Below are positions 28,283 to 37,079 of a stretch of 64,000 nt of DNA, one piece after another. A model generated the notes under the pieces. That model worked only from the letters and a program-made list of their open reading frames with translations, was not told the origin of the DNA and did no database searches. Within the stretch, counting starts at the first letter, position 1; the number at the start of each line of letters is the position of its first letter. The stretch is from Marinobacter sp. S0848L. GTDB lineage: Bacteria > Pseudomonadota > Gammaproteobacteria > Pseudomonadales > Oleiphilaceae. The position numbers and the translations under genes are program-made. The stretch covers positions 62,001 to 126,000 of the forward strand of contig NZ_JALKAQ010000003.1 of NCBI RefSeq assembly GCF_023016065.1. Direction: 5' to 3'.

Positions 28283-29461
28283 ATGTGGTTTAACGGTCTT
28301 TTGGACCTTTCTGTATGGCAGTTAATTGCGGCTGCTTTGGTGATGACTCACATCACGATCGTCAGCGTTACGCTGTATCTGCATCGGCATTCGGCCCATA
28401 ACGCACTGGATTTGCACCCGGTTCTGAAACACTTCTTCCGTTTCTGGTTGTGGCTGACCACGGCTCAGAACACCAAAGAATGGACGGCCATTCACCGTAA
28501 ACACCACGCCAAATGTGAAACCGAAGAAGACCCGCACAGCCCGGTTGTTCTTGGTGTTCGTAAGGTGCTGTTTGAAGGTGCTGAGCTGTACGCCGCGTCT
28601 GCGACTCCGGAGATTCTTGAGCGCTACGGTCAGCGAACGCCGGAAGACTGGATCGAGCGTAAGGTGTATACCCCGCATAAATATCTGGGTATTGCGCTGA
28701 TGGCCGTGATCAACCTGGCTTTGTTTGGCGTGAACGGTATCTGGATCTGGGCTGTACAGATGATGTGGATCCCGATTTGGGCTGCCGGTGTTGTCAACGG
28801 GCTTGGCCATTATCTGGGGTACCGGAACTATGAGTGTGCGGATAATGCCCACAATATTTCGCCCCTGGGTATTCTGATCGGCGGAGAAGAGTTGCACAAC
28901 AACCACCATACTTATCCGAACTCGGCAAAACTGTCACGGCGCTGGTTCGAAGTGGATATCGGTTGGGGCTACATCCGGTTGTTCCAGTTGTTTGGTCTGG
29001 CCAGACCGAAAGGTTATCGCCCGATCGCACACCATGTGCCCGGAAAGATGGATGTGGATGTGGAAACCGTGCAGGCCATTGCCAACAACCGCTTTGACAT
29101 TATGCGCCAGTATCGTAAGCGCGTTATGACGCCGGTGCTGCGCCAGCAACGGTCCGTGATGGATGAAGACATCCGGCCCATGTATCGCAAGCTGAAGCGG
29201 CTGCTGCATCGGGAAGAGGCGCTCATCAAACCGCGTGAAAAAGCGCATTTGGAGACGGTTCTGGAGCGCAACGAAATACTGCGCCAGATCTACGAGAAGC
29301 ATCAGGAGCTGCAATTGCTGTGGCGTCAGCGTGGGTTGAAGCCCCAGGAAAAGCTGCAGGCGCTGATGGAATGGTGCAAGGATGCCGAGGCCAGTGGCAT
29401 TCGGTATCTGGAAGAGTTTTCAGCCCACCTGCGAGCGTATTCCCTACGCCCGGTGAGTTGA
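28283..29461 (+). CDS. desA: Delta-9 fatty acid desaturase (membrane di-iron)
   Basis: 392-residue acyl desaturase that introduces a double bond into membrane fatty acids using oxygen and a diiron centre. Three histidine boxes are visible (HRHSAH, HRKHH, HNNHH), with membrane helices near residues 10-30, 133-150 and 153-175. The last 130 residues form a charged, probably coiled-coil tail (LKRLLHREEALIKPREKAH). It resembles Pseudomonas DesA, which acts on acyl chains of existing phospholipids. The start has GAGGAAAG upstream and a terminator follows directly. Confidence 0.92.
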   Translation: MWFNGLLDLSVWQLIAAALVMTHITIVSVTLYLHRHSAHNALDLHPVLKHFFRFWLWLTTAQNTKEWTAIHRKHHAKCETEEDPHSPVVLGVRKVLFEGAELYAASATPEILERYGQRTPEDWIERKVYTPHKYLGIALMAVINLALFGVNGIWIWAVQMMWIPIWAAGVVNGLGHYLGYRNYECADNAHNISPLGILIGGEELHNNHHTYPNSAKLSRRWFEVDIGWGYIRLFQLFGLARPKGYRPIAHHVPGKMDVDVETVQAIANNRFDIMRQYRKRVMTPVLRQQRSVMDEDIRPMYRKLKRLLHREEALIKPREKAHLETVLERNEILRQIYEKHQELQLLWRQRGLKPQEKLQALMEWCKDAEASGIRYLEEFSAHLRAYSLRPVS

Positions 29462-29480
29462 TTAGCTGCCGCACTGAAAC

Positions 29481-29512
29481 AAGCCCGAGTGACCTGGTCA
29501 TTCGGGCTTTTT
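29481..29512. terminator. Intrinsic terminator after desA
   Basis: AAGCCCGA pairs with TCGGGCTT, with TGAC/GTCA continuing the stem inside. TTTTT follows on the plus strand. The A residues before the stem could also serve transcripts from the converging rsmD. Confidence 0.85.
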
Positions 29513-29518
29513 GCGTTT

Positions 29519-29545
29519 AAAACCGGCGGGTTGTTGGCCGGTTTT
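29519..29545 (-). terminator. Intrinsic terminator of rsmD
   Basis: AAAACCGGC and GCCGGTTTT form a 9-base stem that overlaps the last bases of the rsmD stop codon. On the minus strand it is followed by TTTAAA. Confidence 0.65.
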
Positions 29546-30182
29546 ATTCCGAGGTCGTTTCGGTGGTCACTCGGTACAGGCTGTAGGTGACTTGTCCCGC
29601 AGTTTTCTGGCGGTGCAGTTCCCAGTTTTTTGGCGTGGGCGGGGTGCAAAGCTCACTTTCGTGCTCCACGTACACCCAGCCTCCGGGCTTTAACCATTGC
29701 TCCGAATCCAGCAGCGGGAACAGTTTGTCGAGCCAGCCCTGGCGAAACGGCGGGTCCATAAACACGATGTCGAACGGGGGTTGTTGTCGATGGCTCAGAA
29801 ACTGCTCAACGTCTTGGCAGATCACCGCGCCCTGGTCCGATTTTAGCAGGCGAAGGTTGTCCCGCAGAGCTTTCGCCAGCGCAGGTGTGTGATCCACCAG
29901 AGTGGTTTGAGCTGCACCGCGAGACAGGGCTTCGAGGCCCAGCGCGCCGGAACCGGCAAACAGGTCCAGGCAATCGCTGCCCGCTACGTGATAATTCAGC
30001 CAGTTGAATAGGGTTTCCCGGATCCGAGCCGGGCTCGGACGCACGCCGCCTACATCCGGGAAGCGTAGTTTTCGGCTGCGCCAGTCACCGCCGATGATCC
30101 GCAACTCGCCATTGCCGCCTTGGCTAGCGCTTTGTGCTGCGACGAAGCCAGGTTTTCGGGGGGCTGGTTTGCGTTTCGCCAT
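29544..30182 (-). CDS. rsmD: 16S rRNA (guanine966-N2)-methyltransferase
   Basis: Methylates G966 of 16S rRNA during 30S assembly. The 212 residues include the family start LRIIGGDWRSRKLRFPDV, the RPSPARIRETLFNWL segment, the cofactor-binding strand CLDLFAGSGALGLEALSRGA and the catalytic FMDPPF. I chose ATG 30182 with GGAG nine bases upstream; a GTG 12 bases earlier overlaps that site. It is divergent from ftsY, the usual arrangement in gammaproteobacteria. Confidence 0.95.
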   Translation of the reverse strand: MAKRKPAPRKPGFVAAQSASQGGNGELRIIGGDWRSRKLRFPDVGGVRPSPARIRETLFNWLNYHVAGSDCLDLFAGSGALGLEALSRGAAQTTLVDHTPALAKALRDNLRLLKSDQGAVICQDVEQFLSHRQQPPFDIVFMDPPFRQGWLDKLFPLLDSEQWLKPGGWVYVEHESELCTPPTPKNWELHRQKTAGQVTYSLYRVTTETTSE

Positions 30183-30340
30183 GATCTGCTCCACGGGCTG
30201 GAAGAGTTGTGAATTAGGGCGGTAATAGTACCGGAAAGCCAGAGCGGAGCGATAACCGCGCGACCCATCACTTAGCGCCGGCAGTCTGCTAGAATGTCCG
30301 CTTTCTTTCGCGCGCCCATTTTCAGACAGATGGTAAGACT

Positions 30341-31552
30341 ATGACGGCAGAGTGGATTTCAATTGGCCTGTTGGCCCTTCTTGTTCTTTTCTTCTTGCTG
30401 GACGTTGCCGGCAATCGTAAGCGGATTCCGCGCCCGAAGCCGGTTCCGCAGCGCAAGCCCGATGTTGCCAAAGGTCCGGCCCCCATCGAGGAGGCCGAGA
30501 AAGACGCGGCTGAACCCGCAGCCGAGGTTGCGCCGGAAGCACCGGCTGAAGAACCCGCGGTTACAGAACCCGAGGTCGCCCCGGCGCCGGAAGTAATATC
30601 TCAGCCAGAGCCAGAGCCAGAGCCAGAGCCAGAGATCAGCGTCTTCGAGCGCATCAAGAAAGGTCTGGGGAAAACCCGCGCCAGTCTGACCGGCGGGCTT
30701 GCCGACCTGTTTTCGGTCGGTAAGAAGATCGATGAAGATCTGTTGGAAGAAATCGAAACGTCCTTGTTGATGGCGGATGTGGGCGTGACCGCGACGTCGG
30801 AAATCATCGATTCGTTGACGGAAAAACTGGAGCGCAATCAGCTCAAAGACGGCGAAGCCTTGCGCAAAGCGCTTCGGGAAGAGCTGCACGGATTGCTGAA
30901 AGATGTCACCAAACCCCTGCAAATTGACTCAGGTAAAACGCCTTATGTCATTCTGGTGGTGGGTGTTAACGGGGTGGGCAAAACCACCACCATAGGCAAG
31001 CTGACCCGCAAGTTCCAGAGCGAAGGCAAGTCTGTCATGTTGGCTGCCGGCGATACCTTCCGCGCCGCTGCGGTAGAGCAACTGCAGGTTTGGGGTGAGC
31101 GTAACGACGTGCCGGTGATTGCTCAGCATACCGGAGCCGACAGTGCGTCGGTGATCTTCGATGCCATTGAATCGGCGAAAGCCCGTGGTACCGATATTTT
31201 GATTGCCGATACCGCCGGGCGTTTGCAGAACAAAGACAACCTGATGAACGAGTTGAGCAAGGTCGTTCGGGTGATGAAGAAGCTGGATGAGTCGGCACCG
31301 CACGAAGTTATGTTGGTGCTCGATGCCGGCACTGGCCAAAATGCCTTGAGTCAGGCTCAGGTCTTCCAGCAGGCGGTAGGTGTGTCGGGCATTACCTTGA
31401 CGAAACTGGACGGCACCGCCAAAGGCGGTATCGTATTTGCCATTGCGCGCCAGCTGCAGCTGCCTATTCGTTACATCGGCGTGGGTGAGCAGGCCGAAGA
31501 TTTGCGCACGTTCGATGCCGAAACGTTCGTCAGTGCCTTGTTCGACGAATAA
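30341..31552 (+). CDS. ftsY: Signal recognition particle receptor FtsY
   Basis: GTPase that receives SRP-ribosome complexes at the membrane for co-translational insertion. The 403 residues consist of a hydrophobic N-terminus (ISIGLLALLVLFFLLDV, about 6-22) and an acidic Pro/Glu/Ala-rich linker (about 40-100, containing five repeats of a six-base unit). An N domain and a G domain follow, with GVNGVGKTTTIGKLT (about 208-222), DTAGR and TKLDGTAKGG. The apparent N-terminal membrane anchor is not typical of the Escherichia coli protein. The gene is followed by ftsE and ftsX in the classical order. Confidence 0.96.
   Translation: MTAEWISIGLLALLVLFFLLDVAGNRKRIPRPKPVPQRKPDVAKGPAPIEEAEKDAAEPAAEVAPEAPAEEPAVTEPEVAPAPEVISQPEPEPEPEPEISVFERIKKGLGKTRASLTGGLADLFSVGKKIDEDLLEEIETSLLMADVGVTATSEIIDSLTEKLERNQLKDGEALRKALREELHGLLKDVTKPLQIDSGKTPYVILVVGVNGVGKTTTIGKLTRKFQSEGKSVMLAAGDTFRAAAVEQLQVWGERNDVPVIAQHTGADSASVIFDAIESAKARGTDILIADTAGRLQNKDNLMNELSKVVRVMKKLDESAPHEVMLVLDAGTGQNALSQAQVFQQAVGVSGITLTKLDGTAKGGIVFAIARQLQLPIRYIGVGEQAEDLRTFDAETFVSALFDE
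30605..30634 (+). repeat. Five tandem CCAGAG units in ftsY
   Basis: Five exact copies of CCAGAG encode a Pro-Glu repeat in the acidic linker of FtsY. Because the unit is two codons, changes in copy number keep the frame and only alter linker length. Confidence 0.9.
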
Positions 31553-31578
31553 CACCCAGCTCGGGAGTCCCAGCCTAG

Positions 31579-32271
31579 ATGATAGAGTTTCGTCAGGTAA
31601 GTAAACGCTACGATTCTGATCACACCGCTCTGCGCCAGGTGAACTTTCACCTCGGGCGGGGTGAGTTGGCGTTTCTGACCGGTCATTCCGGGGCCGGTAA
31701 GAGTACTCTGCTGAAACTGATCATGGTGATGGAGCGGCCAAGCGCGGGGGAAGTCATTGTGGGCGGCCAGCGGCTCAATAGTCTGCCGAAACGCCAGATA
31801 CCCTACATTCGCCGGCATATCGGTGTGGTGTTTCAGAATCACCAATTGCTGTTCGATCGCACCGTATTCGACAACGTGGCCATGCCGCTTGAAGTCATGG
31901 GGGTGCCCCCCAGAGACATCGGCCGCCGGGTGCGGGCTGCGCTCGACAAGGTGGGGCTGCTAAGCAAAGAAAAGATGAATCCCATGCAGTTATCTGGAGG
32001 GGAGCAACAACGGGTTGGCATTGCCCGGGCGGTGGTGAACAAACCACCTGTGCTGTTGGCGGATGAGCCTACCGGTAACCTCGACCCGCAATTGTCGGCA
32101 GACATCATGCAATTGTTTACGGAGTTCAGTCAGGTTGGGGTTACGGTGCTGATTGCTACCCACGACATTGCCTTGATCAACCAAATGGGTCGTCGTCGGC
32201 TGACATTGGATCACGGTGAGTTGATTGCAGGTGGCAGCGCTCCGGTCGGAGGAGGTTTGCATGGCCGCTGA
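31579..32271 (+). CDS. ftsE: Cell division ATP-binding protein FtsE
   Basis: ABC-type ATPase of the FtsEX complex, which recruits and activates cell wall hydrolases through EnvC-like partners at the septum. The 230 residues show Walker [14 protein letters not shown], the Q-loop, signature [14 protein letters not shown], Walker [13 protein letters not shown] and the H-loop ATHD. The end overlaps the ftsX start by 11 bases. Confidence 0.97.
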   Translation: MIEFRQVSKRYDSDHTALRQVNFHLGRGELAFLTGHSGAGKSTLLKLIMVMERPSAGEVIVGGQRLNSLPKRQIPYIRRHIGVVFQNHQLLFDRTVFDNVAMPLEVMGVPPRDIGRRVRAALDKVGLLSKEKMNPMQLSGGEQQRVGIARAVVNKPPVLLADEPTGNLDPQLSADIMQLFTEFSQVGVTVLIATHDIALINQMGRRRLTLDHGELIAGGSAPVGGGLHGR

Positions 32272-33268
32272 CCCAAAACAGAAGCCGGATAACCCGCGTG
32301 GTGCCGCCACCCGCGCGAAGTCGCCGATTAATAATCAGGCCAGAAGTTATCTGGATCACCATCGCAAAGTGGCCCGTGACTCCGCCCGGCGGCTGCTGAA
32401 AACGCCGATTGCCAGTTTGATGACGTGGACCGTTATGGGCGTGGCGTTGGCGTTGCCGGTGGCTTTGCTGTTACTGCTAACGAGTTTGCAGGGAGTAAGT
32501 GCGGGTTGGGAAAGCAGCGCCCGGATCACGGCGTACTTGAGCATGGATACGACCACAGAGCAAGCTAGGGCGCTTGCTCGTGAAGTAGACAGCGACGGTC
32601 GTATTTTGTCGGTCGAGCTGGTTGAGCGGGATCAGGCTTTGGCCGAGTTTCGGGCCGCCTCCGGTTTGGGCGATGCGCTCGATTTTCTGGGTGAGAACCC
32701 GCTGCCCCACACTTTGCTGATTACGCCTCAGGAGAACGCCCGCACGGCCGAAAGCGTGCAGGCGTTGGTGGCTTTTGTTGAAGGTATGGGGCAAGTAGAT
32801 CAGGTTCAGGTCGATCTGGGTTGGTTGCAACGTCTCAATGCCATGACCGATATTCTGGCGCGAGCGGTGTGGGCTTTGTCATTGTTATTGGGCGCGGCGG
32901 TAATCTTGGTGATCGGAAATACCGTACGTTTGGCAATCGAGAATCGTCGCGATGAAATCCTGGTTGCGAAACTGGTCGGTGGCACCGATGCGTTTGTGCG
33001 TCGGCCCTTTTTGTATGCCGGTGCCTGGTTTGGTCTAGGTGGCGGTGTGGTGGCCTGGGTGTTGATTCAGGTGTCGCTGTGGTGGCTGAATGGTCCGATC
33101 GAACGTTTGGCTGATTTGTATCGTAGTGAGTTTGTTTTGCAGGGCCCGGGCTTCGAGGGCGCGGCAGCATTGATTATCATCGCAATGCTGTTAGGCTGGT
33201 TAGGCGCTTGGGTGGCAGTGAAGCGTCATCTGGACGATATAGAGCCGGGTGAGATTGCCGGCGGGTAA
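32261..33268 (+). CDS. ftsX: Cell division membrane protein FtsX
   Basis: Permease-like partner of FtsE, 335 residues. After a basic cytoplasmic start comes a helix (IASLMTWTVMGVALALPVAL and onward, about 53-78) and a periplasmic domain of about 120 residues. Three more helices lie near residues 205-225, 255-275 and 300-320. It does not transport a known substrate but transmits ATP hydrolysis to periplasmic cell wall hydrolase activators. ATG 32261 is preceded by GGAGG, inside the end of ftsE. A frame opening 36 bases earlier lacks such a site. Confidence 0.95.
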   Translation: MAADPKQKPDNPRGAATRAKSPINNQARSYLDHHRKVARDSARRLLKTPIASLMTWTVMGVALALPVALLLLLTSLQGVSAGWESSARITAYLSMDTTTEQARALAREVDSDGRILSVELVERDQALAEFRAASGLGDALDFLGENPLPHTLLITPQENARTAESVQALVAFVEGMGQVDQVQVDLGWLQRLNAMTDILARAVWALSLLLGAAVILVIGNTVRLAIENRRDEILVAKLVGGTDAFVRRPFLYAGAWFGLGGGVVAWVLIQVSLWWLNGPIERLADLYRSEFVLQGPGFEGAAALIIIAMLLGWLGAWVAVKRHLDDIEPGEIAGG

Positions 33269-33416
33269 TGTAGATCACGGCAATACCGTATTGAATTTAG
33301 AGCTTGCTCTGGCTTAACGTTAAAGTGTTAACAAAGTGTTTCAGACAGGCACGGTGAGTATTCCAGATTGTTGATAATGAACGTTTTACTGGGGTTCTCG
33401 GGAACTTATTGAGATC

Positions 33417-33445
33417 TTGGCGGTCTTGCTATTTGTTGTTATATT
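33417..33445 (+). promoter_or_regulatory. Possible sigma-70 promoter of rpoH
   Basis: TTGGCG and TATATT are separated by 17 bases and lie 30 bases before the rpoH start. The 206-base ftsX-rpoH gap suggests a multi-promoter control region, as is usual for rpoH, but I can support only this one. Confidence 0.45.
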
Positions 33446-33474
33446 TTAGGTCCGTCAGGTTCGGAGGTTAATGC

Positions 33475-34335
33475 ATGGGTACGAGTTTACAGCTGGCTGA
33501 CAGACTGGTTCCGGGCGCGAATCTAGAATCTTATATTCAGGCGGCAAGCCGCATTCCTGTTCTTACAGTAGAAGAAGAGCGGGATTTGGCGGAGCGGCTG
33601 CATTATGAGGGTGATGTAGAAGCAGCCCGCCAGTTGGTGCTTTCTCATCTTCGGTTCGTGGTTCATATTGCTCGCAGTTATTCAGGCTACGGTCTGGCTC
33701 AGGCTGATTTGATTCAGGAAGGCAATGTAGGCTTGATGAAAGCGGTAAAGCGCTTCAATCCGGAATACGGTGTGCGCTTGGTATCGTTTGCCGTGCACTG
33801 GATCAAGGCTGAGATTCACGAGTTCATTTTGCGCAACTGGCGTATCGTGAAAGTGGCGACGACCAAGGCGCAGCGTAAGTTGTTCTTTAACCTGCGCAGC
33901 CAAAAGAAGAAGCTGGCGTGGTTGAATCACGATGAGCTGAACGCGGTCGCGGAGGACTTGGGTGTGGAGCCCAAAGTGGTTCGCGAGATGGAAGGCCGCT
34001 TGGCTTCCCGTGATGCGTCGTTTGATGGTCCGATGGACGATGATGACGATGCGGTGTATCAGGCGCCGGCTCATTATCTGGAGGATCGCCGTGCCGATCC
34101 GGCGGTGCAGCTTGAGAATTCGAACTGGTCTGAAGATTCCAATGGCCGTTTGATGCAGGCGTTGAGTGTCCTGGATGAGCGCAGTCAGGATATCCTTCGT
34201 GAGCGTTGGTTGACGGACAGTAAGTCGACGCTGCATGAGTTGGCGGATAAGTATGGCGTTTCTGCTGAGCGGATTCGGCAGCTAGAGAAGAATGCCATGA
34301 AGAAAATTAAGGCTCAGATGACGGAAGCGGCTTAG
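33475..34335 (+). CDS. rpoH: Heat-shock sigma factor RpoH (sigma-32)
   Basis: Alternative sigma factor directing RNA polymerase to heat-shock promoters. The 286 residues show region 2 ([40 protein letters not shown]), the RpoH box QRKLFFNLR and region 4 ([20 protein letters not shown]). GGAGG lies eight bases before ATG 33475; ATG 33471 is in another frame. hslO and hslR in this window are typical targets. A terminator follows the gene. Confidence 0.97.
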   Translation: MGTSLQLADRLVPGANLESYIQAASRIPVLTVEEERDLAERLHYEGDVEAARQLVLSHLRFVVHIARSYSGYGLAQADLIQEGNVGLMKAVKRFNPEYGVRLVSFAVHWIKAEIHEFILRNWRIVKVATTKAQRKLFFNLRSQKKKLAWLNHDELNAVAEDLGVEPKVVREMEGRLASRDASFDGPMDDDDDAVYQAPAHYLEDRRADPAVQLENSNWSEDSNGRLMQALSVLDERSQDILRERWLTDSKSTLHELADKYGVSAERIRQLEKNAMKKIKAQMTEAA

Positions 34336-34359
34336 TAGCCCTTTTGTTTTGAGTGTTTG

Positions 34360-34395
34360 AAAACGCCACCACCGTTTCGCGGTTGGTGGCGTTTT
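34360..34395 (+). terminator. Intrinsic terminator of rpoH
   Basis: AAAACGCCACCA pairs with TGGTGGCGTTTT with a small bulge near the loop, 25 bases after the rpoH stop. TTTTTGTTT follows the stem. Confidence 0.85.
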
Positions 34396-34432
34396 TGTTT
34401 GTATAAACCTGATACCTATATAAATTCATGCC

Positions 34433-34559
34433 GTCCGACGAAGGGGTTGGGGCAGCCTTTCCAAAAACCGCTCCTGCGGCACATCCATGTGGCGCTTCTG
34501 CTCCGCCATCCTTGGCTGCGCACATTTTTGGAAAGGCTGCCCCAACCCCTTCGTCGGAC
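34433..34559 (-). repeat. Long palindromic element with two GGA-loop hairpins (copy A)
   Basis: Two perfect 35-base inverted arms (34433-34467 and 34525-34559) enclose 57 bases. Read on the minus strand, the core holds two small hairpins, GCCAAGGATGGC (34505-34516) and CACATGGATGTG (34480-34491). Both present a CANGGATG loop motif. The element lies between the rpoH terminator and glxR. A second copy with different arms is at 53201-53299. The core resembles CsrA/RsmA binding hairpins and the TwoAYGGAY RNA motif as I recall it. Confidence 0.85.
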
Positions 34560-34580
34560 CTTTGAGTGGGATTCCAAAAG

Positions 34581-35492
34581 ATGACAATAAAACTTCCTCG
34601 TATCGCTTTTCTCGGTATTGGTTTGATGGGCGCGCCTATGACCCGAAACCTGCTGAACGCCGGATATCCAATGACGTTGTGGAACCGAACGCAGAGTAAG
34701 TGCGAGCCGTTTGCCGGTGAAGCCACCATTGCCCAGTCACCCGCTGAAGCAGTCGCCGATGCGGATGTGGTGATCACCATGCTGGAGAACGGGCAAGTGG
34801 TGGACGAGGTGCTGGTGGCGCAGGGCGCGATTGCTGCGTTAAAGGCGGGCGCGTTGCTGATTGATATGAGTTCGGTGCAGCCGTCGGTGGCGCGTGGTCA
34901 CGCAGCGTTGGCGGCGGAGCAGGGTGCGGGGTATTTGGATGCGCCGGTGTCGGGTGGCACGGTGGGTGCGGCGGAAGCTCGGTTGAGCATTATGGCGGGT
35001 GGTTCCGAGGCGGATGTGGCTCGGGCGTTGCCAGTATTTGAGGTGCTCGGGAAGTGTACCCGTATAGGGCCGGTGGGGGCCGGGCAGTTGGCTAAGCTGG
35101 CGAATCAGGCGATTGTCGGGATTACCATTGGAGCGGTGTCTGAAGCCTTGTTGTTGGCGGCCAAGGGAGGCGCTGATCCGGCGGCGGTTCGGGAGGCTTT
35201 GATGGGCGGGTTTGCCGGAAGTCGGATTTTGGAACTGCACGGCCAGCGGATGATTGACCGGGATTTTGCGCCGGGTGCGCCGGCGCGGATTCAGTTGAAG
35301 GACTTGCGGATGATTCTGGATGAGGCCCGTGCCGAAGGGTTGACGCTGCCTTTGTCTCAGCAGGTGCATAATGAGTATCTGTCGTTGGTGGCGAACGGCC
35401 ACAGTGAGGTGGACCACAGTGGGCTTTTGCTGGAGTTGGAGCACGTGAATGGCACGTTGATGGGTTCTCTGGGCCGCGGGCCGAAACAGTAA
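34581..35492 (+). CDS. glxR: 2-hydroxy-3-oxopropionate reductase (tartronate semialdehyde reductase)
   Basis: Beta-hydroxyacid dehydrogenase that reduces tartronate semialdehyde to glycerate with NAD(P)H. The 303 residues have the nucleotide fold FLGIGLMGAPMTRNLL, substrate-binding DAPVSGGTVGAAEARL, and the catalytic Lys region GAGQLAKLANQAIVG. The next gene encodes a hydroxypyruvate isomerase, and this pair is the glyoxylate-to-glycerate route. Other hydroxyacid reductases of the family (for example 3-hydroxyisobutyrate dehydrogenase) are possible without context. The ribosome-binding site is weak. The start lies 22 bases after palindromic copy A. Confidence 0.85.
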   Translation: MTIKLPRIAFLGIGLMGAPMTRNLLNAGYPMTLWNRTQSKCEPFAGEATIAQSPAEAVADADVVITMLENGQVVDEVLVAQGAIAALKAGALLIDMSSVQPSVARGHAALAAEQGAGYLDAPVSGGTVGAAEARLSIMAGGSEADVARALPVFEVLGKCTRIGPVGAGQLAKLANQAIVGITIGAVSEALLLAAKGGADPAAVREALMGGFAGSRILELHGQRMIDRDFAPGAPARIQLKDLRMILDEARAEGLTLPLSQQVHNEYLSLVANGHSEVDHSGLLLELEHVNGTLMGSLGRGPKQ

Positions 35493-35514
35493 GAGTCGAA
35501 TTCAGGAGATTGTG

Positions 35515-36294
35515 ATGCCTCGTTTTGCGGCCAATTTGTCGATGTTGTTCTCTGAGGTGCCGTTTCTGGAGCGTTTTGCCAAGGCGCGCGCTGCCGGGTT
35601 TGATGGTGTGGAGTTTTTGTTTCCGTATGAGTGGCCGGCGGACGTCATTGCGGCGGAACTGAAGGCAAATGAGCTGACTCAGGTGTTGTTTAATCTGCCG
35701 CCCGGCAATTGGGGCGCGGGTGAGCGGGGCATTGCCTGTTTGCCAGACCGGGTTGAGGAGTTCCGGGCCGGGGTTGAGCAAGGCATTAGCTATGCGAAAG
35801 TACTGGGCTGTAAACAACTGAATTGTTTGGCCGGGTTAAAGCCGGAAACGCTGAGTGAAGACGAAGCCTGGCGTACGCTGGTCGCCAACGTTCAATATGC
35901 CGCCGGGCGTTTTTCCGAGGCTGGGTTGACCTTGTGTCTGGAGGCGATTAATTCCCGAGTGGACATGCCGGGTTTTATGTTGGATACCTCTGGCAAGGTG
36001 ATGGCGCTTATTGAAGAAGTGGATGCAGATAACGTTCGGTTGCAGTACGACATCTACCACATGCAGATTATGGAAGGGGATTTGGTCCGGTCCATGGAGT
36101 GTCTGCTGCCGTGGATTGCCCATGTGCAATTTGCCGATAACCCGGGCCGACACGAACCGGGCACTGGTGAGATTAACTTTTCGAATGTTTTCGAGGCGTT
36201 GGATCGTATGGGTTACGAGGGCTGGGCGAGCGCTGAGTACAGGCCGTCCGGGGCGACCGGGCAATCAATGGGTTGGTTGCGTCGCATTACTTGA
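35515..36294 (+). CDS. hyi: Hydroxypyruvate isomerase
   Basis: TIM-barrel isomerase interconverting hydroxypyruvate and tartronate semialdehyde. The 259 residues match the family length and include MPRFAANLSMLFSEVPFLER, GFDGVEFLFPYEW, the metal-binding Glu regions TLCLEAINSRVDMPG and GWASAEYRPSG, and QYDIYHMQIMEGD. ATG 35515 has AGGAG six bases upstream; a GTG three bases earlier is less likely. It is 22 bases after glxR, so they form an operon. Confidence 0.9.
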   Translation: MPRFAANLSMLFSEVPFLERFAKARAAGFDGVEFLFPYEWPADVIAAELKANELTQVLFNLPPGNWGAGERGIACLPDRVEEFRAGVEQGISYAKVLGCKQLNCLAGLKPETLSEDEAWRTLVANVQYAAGRFSEAGLTLCLEAINSRVDMPGFMLDTSGKVMALIEEVDADNVRLQYDIYHMQIMEGDLVRSMECLLPWIAHVQFADNPGRHEPGTGEINFSNVFEALDRMGYEGWASAEYRPSGATGQSMGWLRRIT

Positions 36295-36398
36295 CCGTCG
36301 TCAGACGCGACACCCTCTTACAAGATCGTAACTGGCCCGGGCTGCCGGTTCTTCGTAACCTTAGAGTTAATGTTATCCGCTATCAGGAGGGCTCACCG

Positions 36399-37079
36399 GT
36401 GAAAGCACTGGTAATCGAAGACGATCAGGATGTAGCAAGTTACCTGGTAAAGGGACTGAAGGAATCCGATTTCGTAGTAGATCACGCTGCCGACGGTAAA
36501 GACGGCATGATGATGGCTGCGAGTGAAGAGTACGACATCATGATTGTGGATCGTATGTTGCCCGGCATGGACGGCCTTTCCATCATCAAGACAGTGCGGG
36601 CCACCGGTAATCAGGTTCCGGTGCTGATTCTGAGCGCGCTGGGTGATGTGGATGACCGCGTTGAAGGCCTGCGGGGCGGTGGTGATGATTACCTGACCAA
36701 GCCGTTCTCGTTCACTGAGTTGCTGGCACGCATTGAATCGCTGGTACGCCGTAACCGTCAGGCGGCCGAAACCGAAACGGTGTTGAAAGTGGCCGATCTG
36801 GAGATGGATCTGCTTGCGCGTACCGTTAAGCGCTCGGGTCAGAACATTGATGTTCAGCCCCGAGAGTTCCGGTTGCTGGAATATTTGATGCGCAATGCTG
36901 GCCAAGTGGTCACCCGAACTATGCTGCTGGAGAAAGTCTGGGACTATCACTTTGATCCCCAGACGAACGTGATCGACGTGCACATCAGCCGCTTGCGCGC
37001 GAAAATCGATAAGGAATTCGACACCCCTTTGCTGCAAACAGTCCGGGGTGCGGGATACATGTTGCGTGAAACTGCTTAG
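36399..37079 (+). CDS. OmpR-family response regulator
   Basis: 226-residue two-component regulator with a receiver domain (VIEDDQDVASYL; phospho-acceptor in IMIVDRMLPGMDG; Lys in YLTKPFS). Its C-terminal winged helix DNA-binding domain contains VQPREFRLLEYLMRNAGQVV and VIDVHISRLRAKID. The GTG start at 36399 has AGGAGG eight bases upstream. The histidine kinase gene overlaps its end. The signal and target genes are not evident. The pair resembles CusR/QseB-type systems in shape only. Confidence 0.92.
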   Translation: MKALVIEDDQDVASYLVKGLKESDFVVDHAADGKDGMMMAASEEYDIMIVDRMLPGMDGLSIIKTVRATGNQVPVLILSALGDVDDRVEGLRGGGDDYLTKPFSFTELLARIESLVRRNRQAAETETVLKVADLEMDLLARTVKRSGQNIDVQPREFRLLEYLMRNAGQVVTRTMLLEKVWDYHFDPQTNVIDVHISRLRAKIDKEFDTPLLQTVRGAGYMLRETA

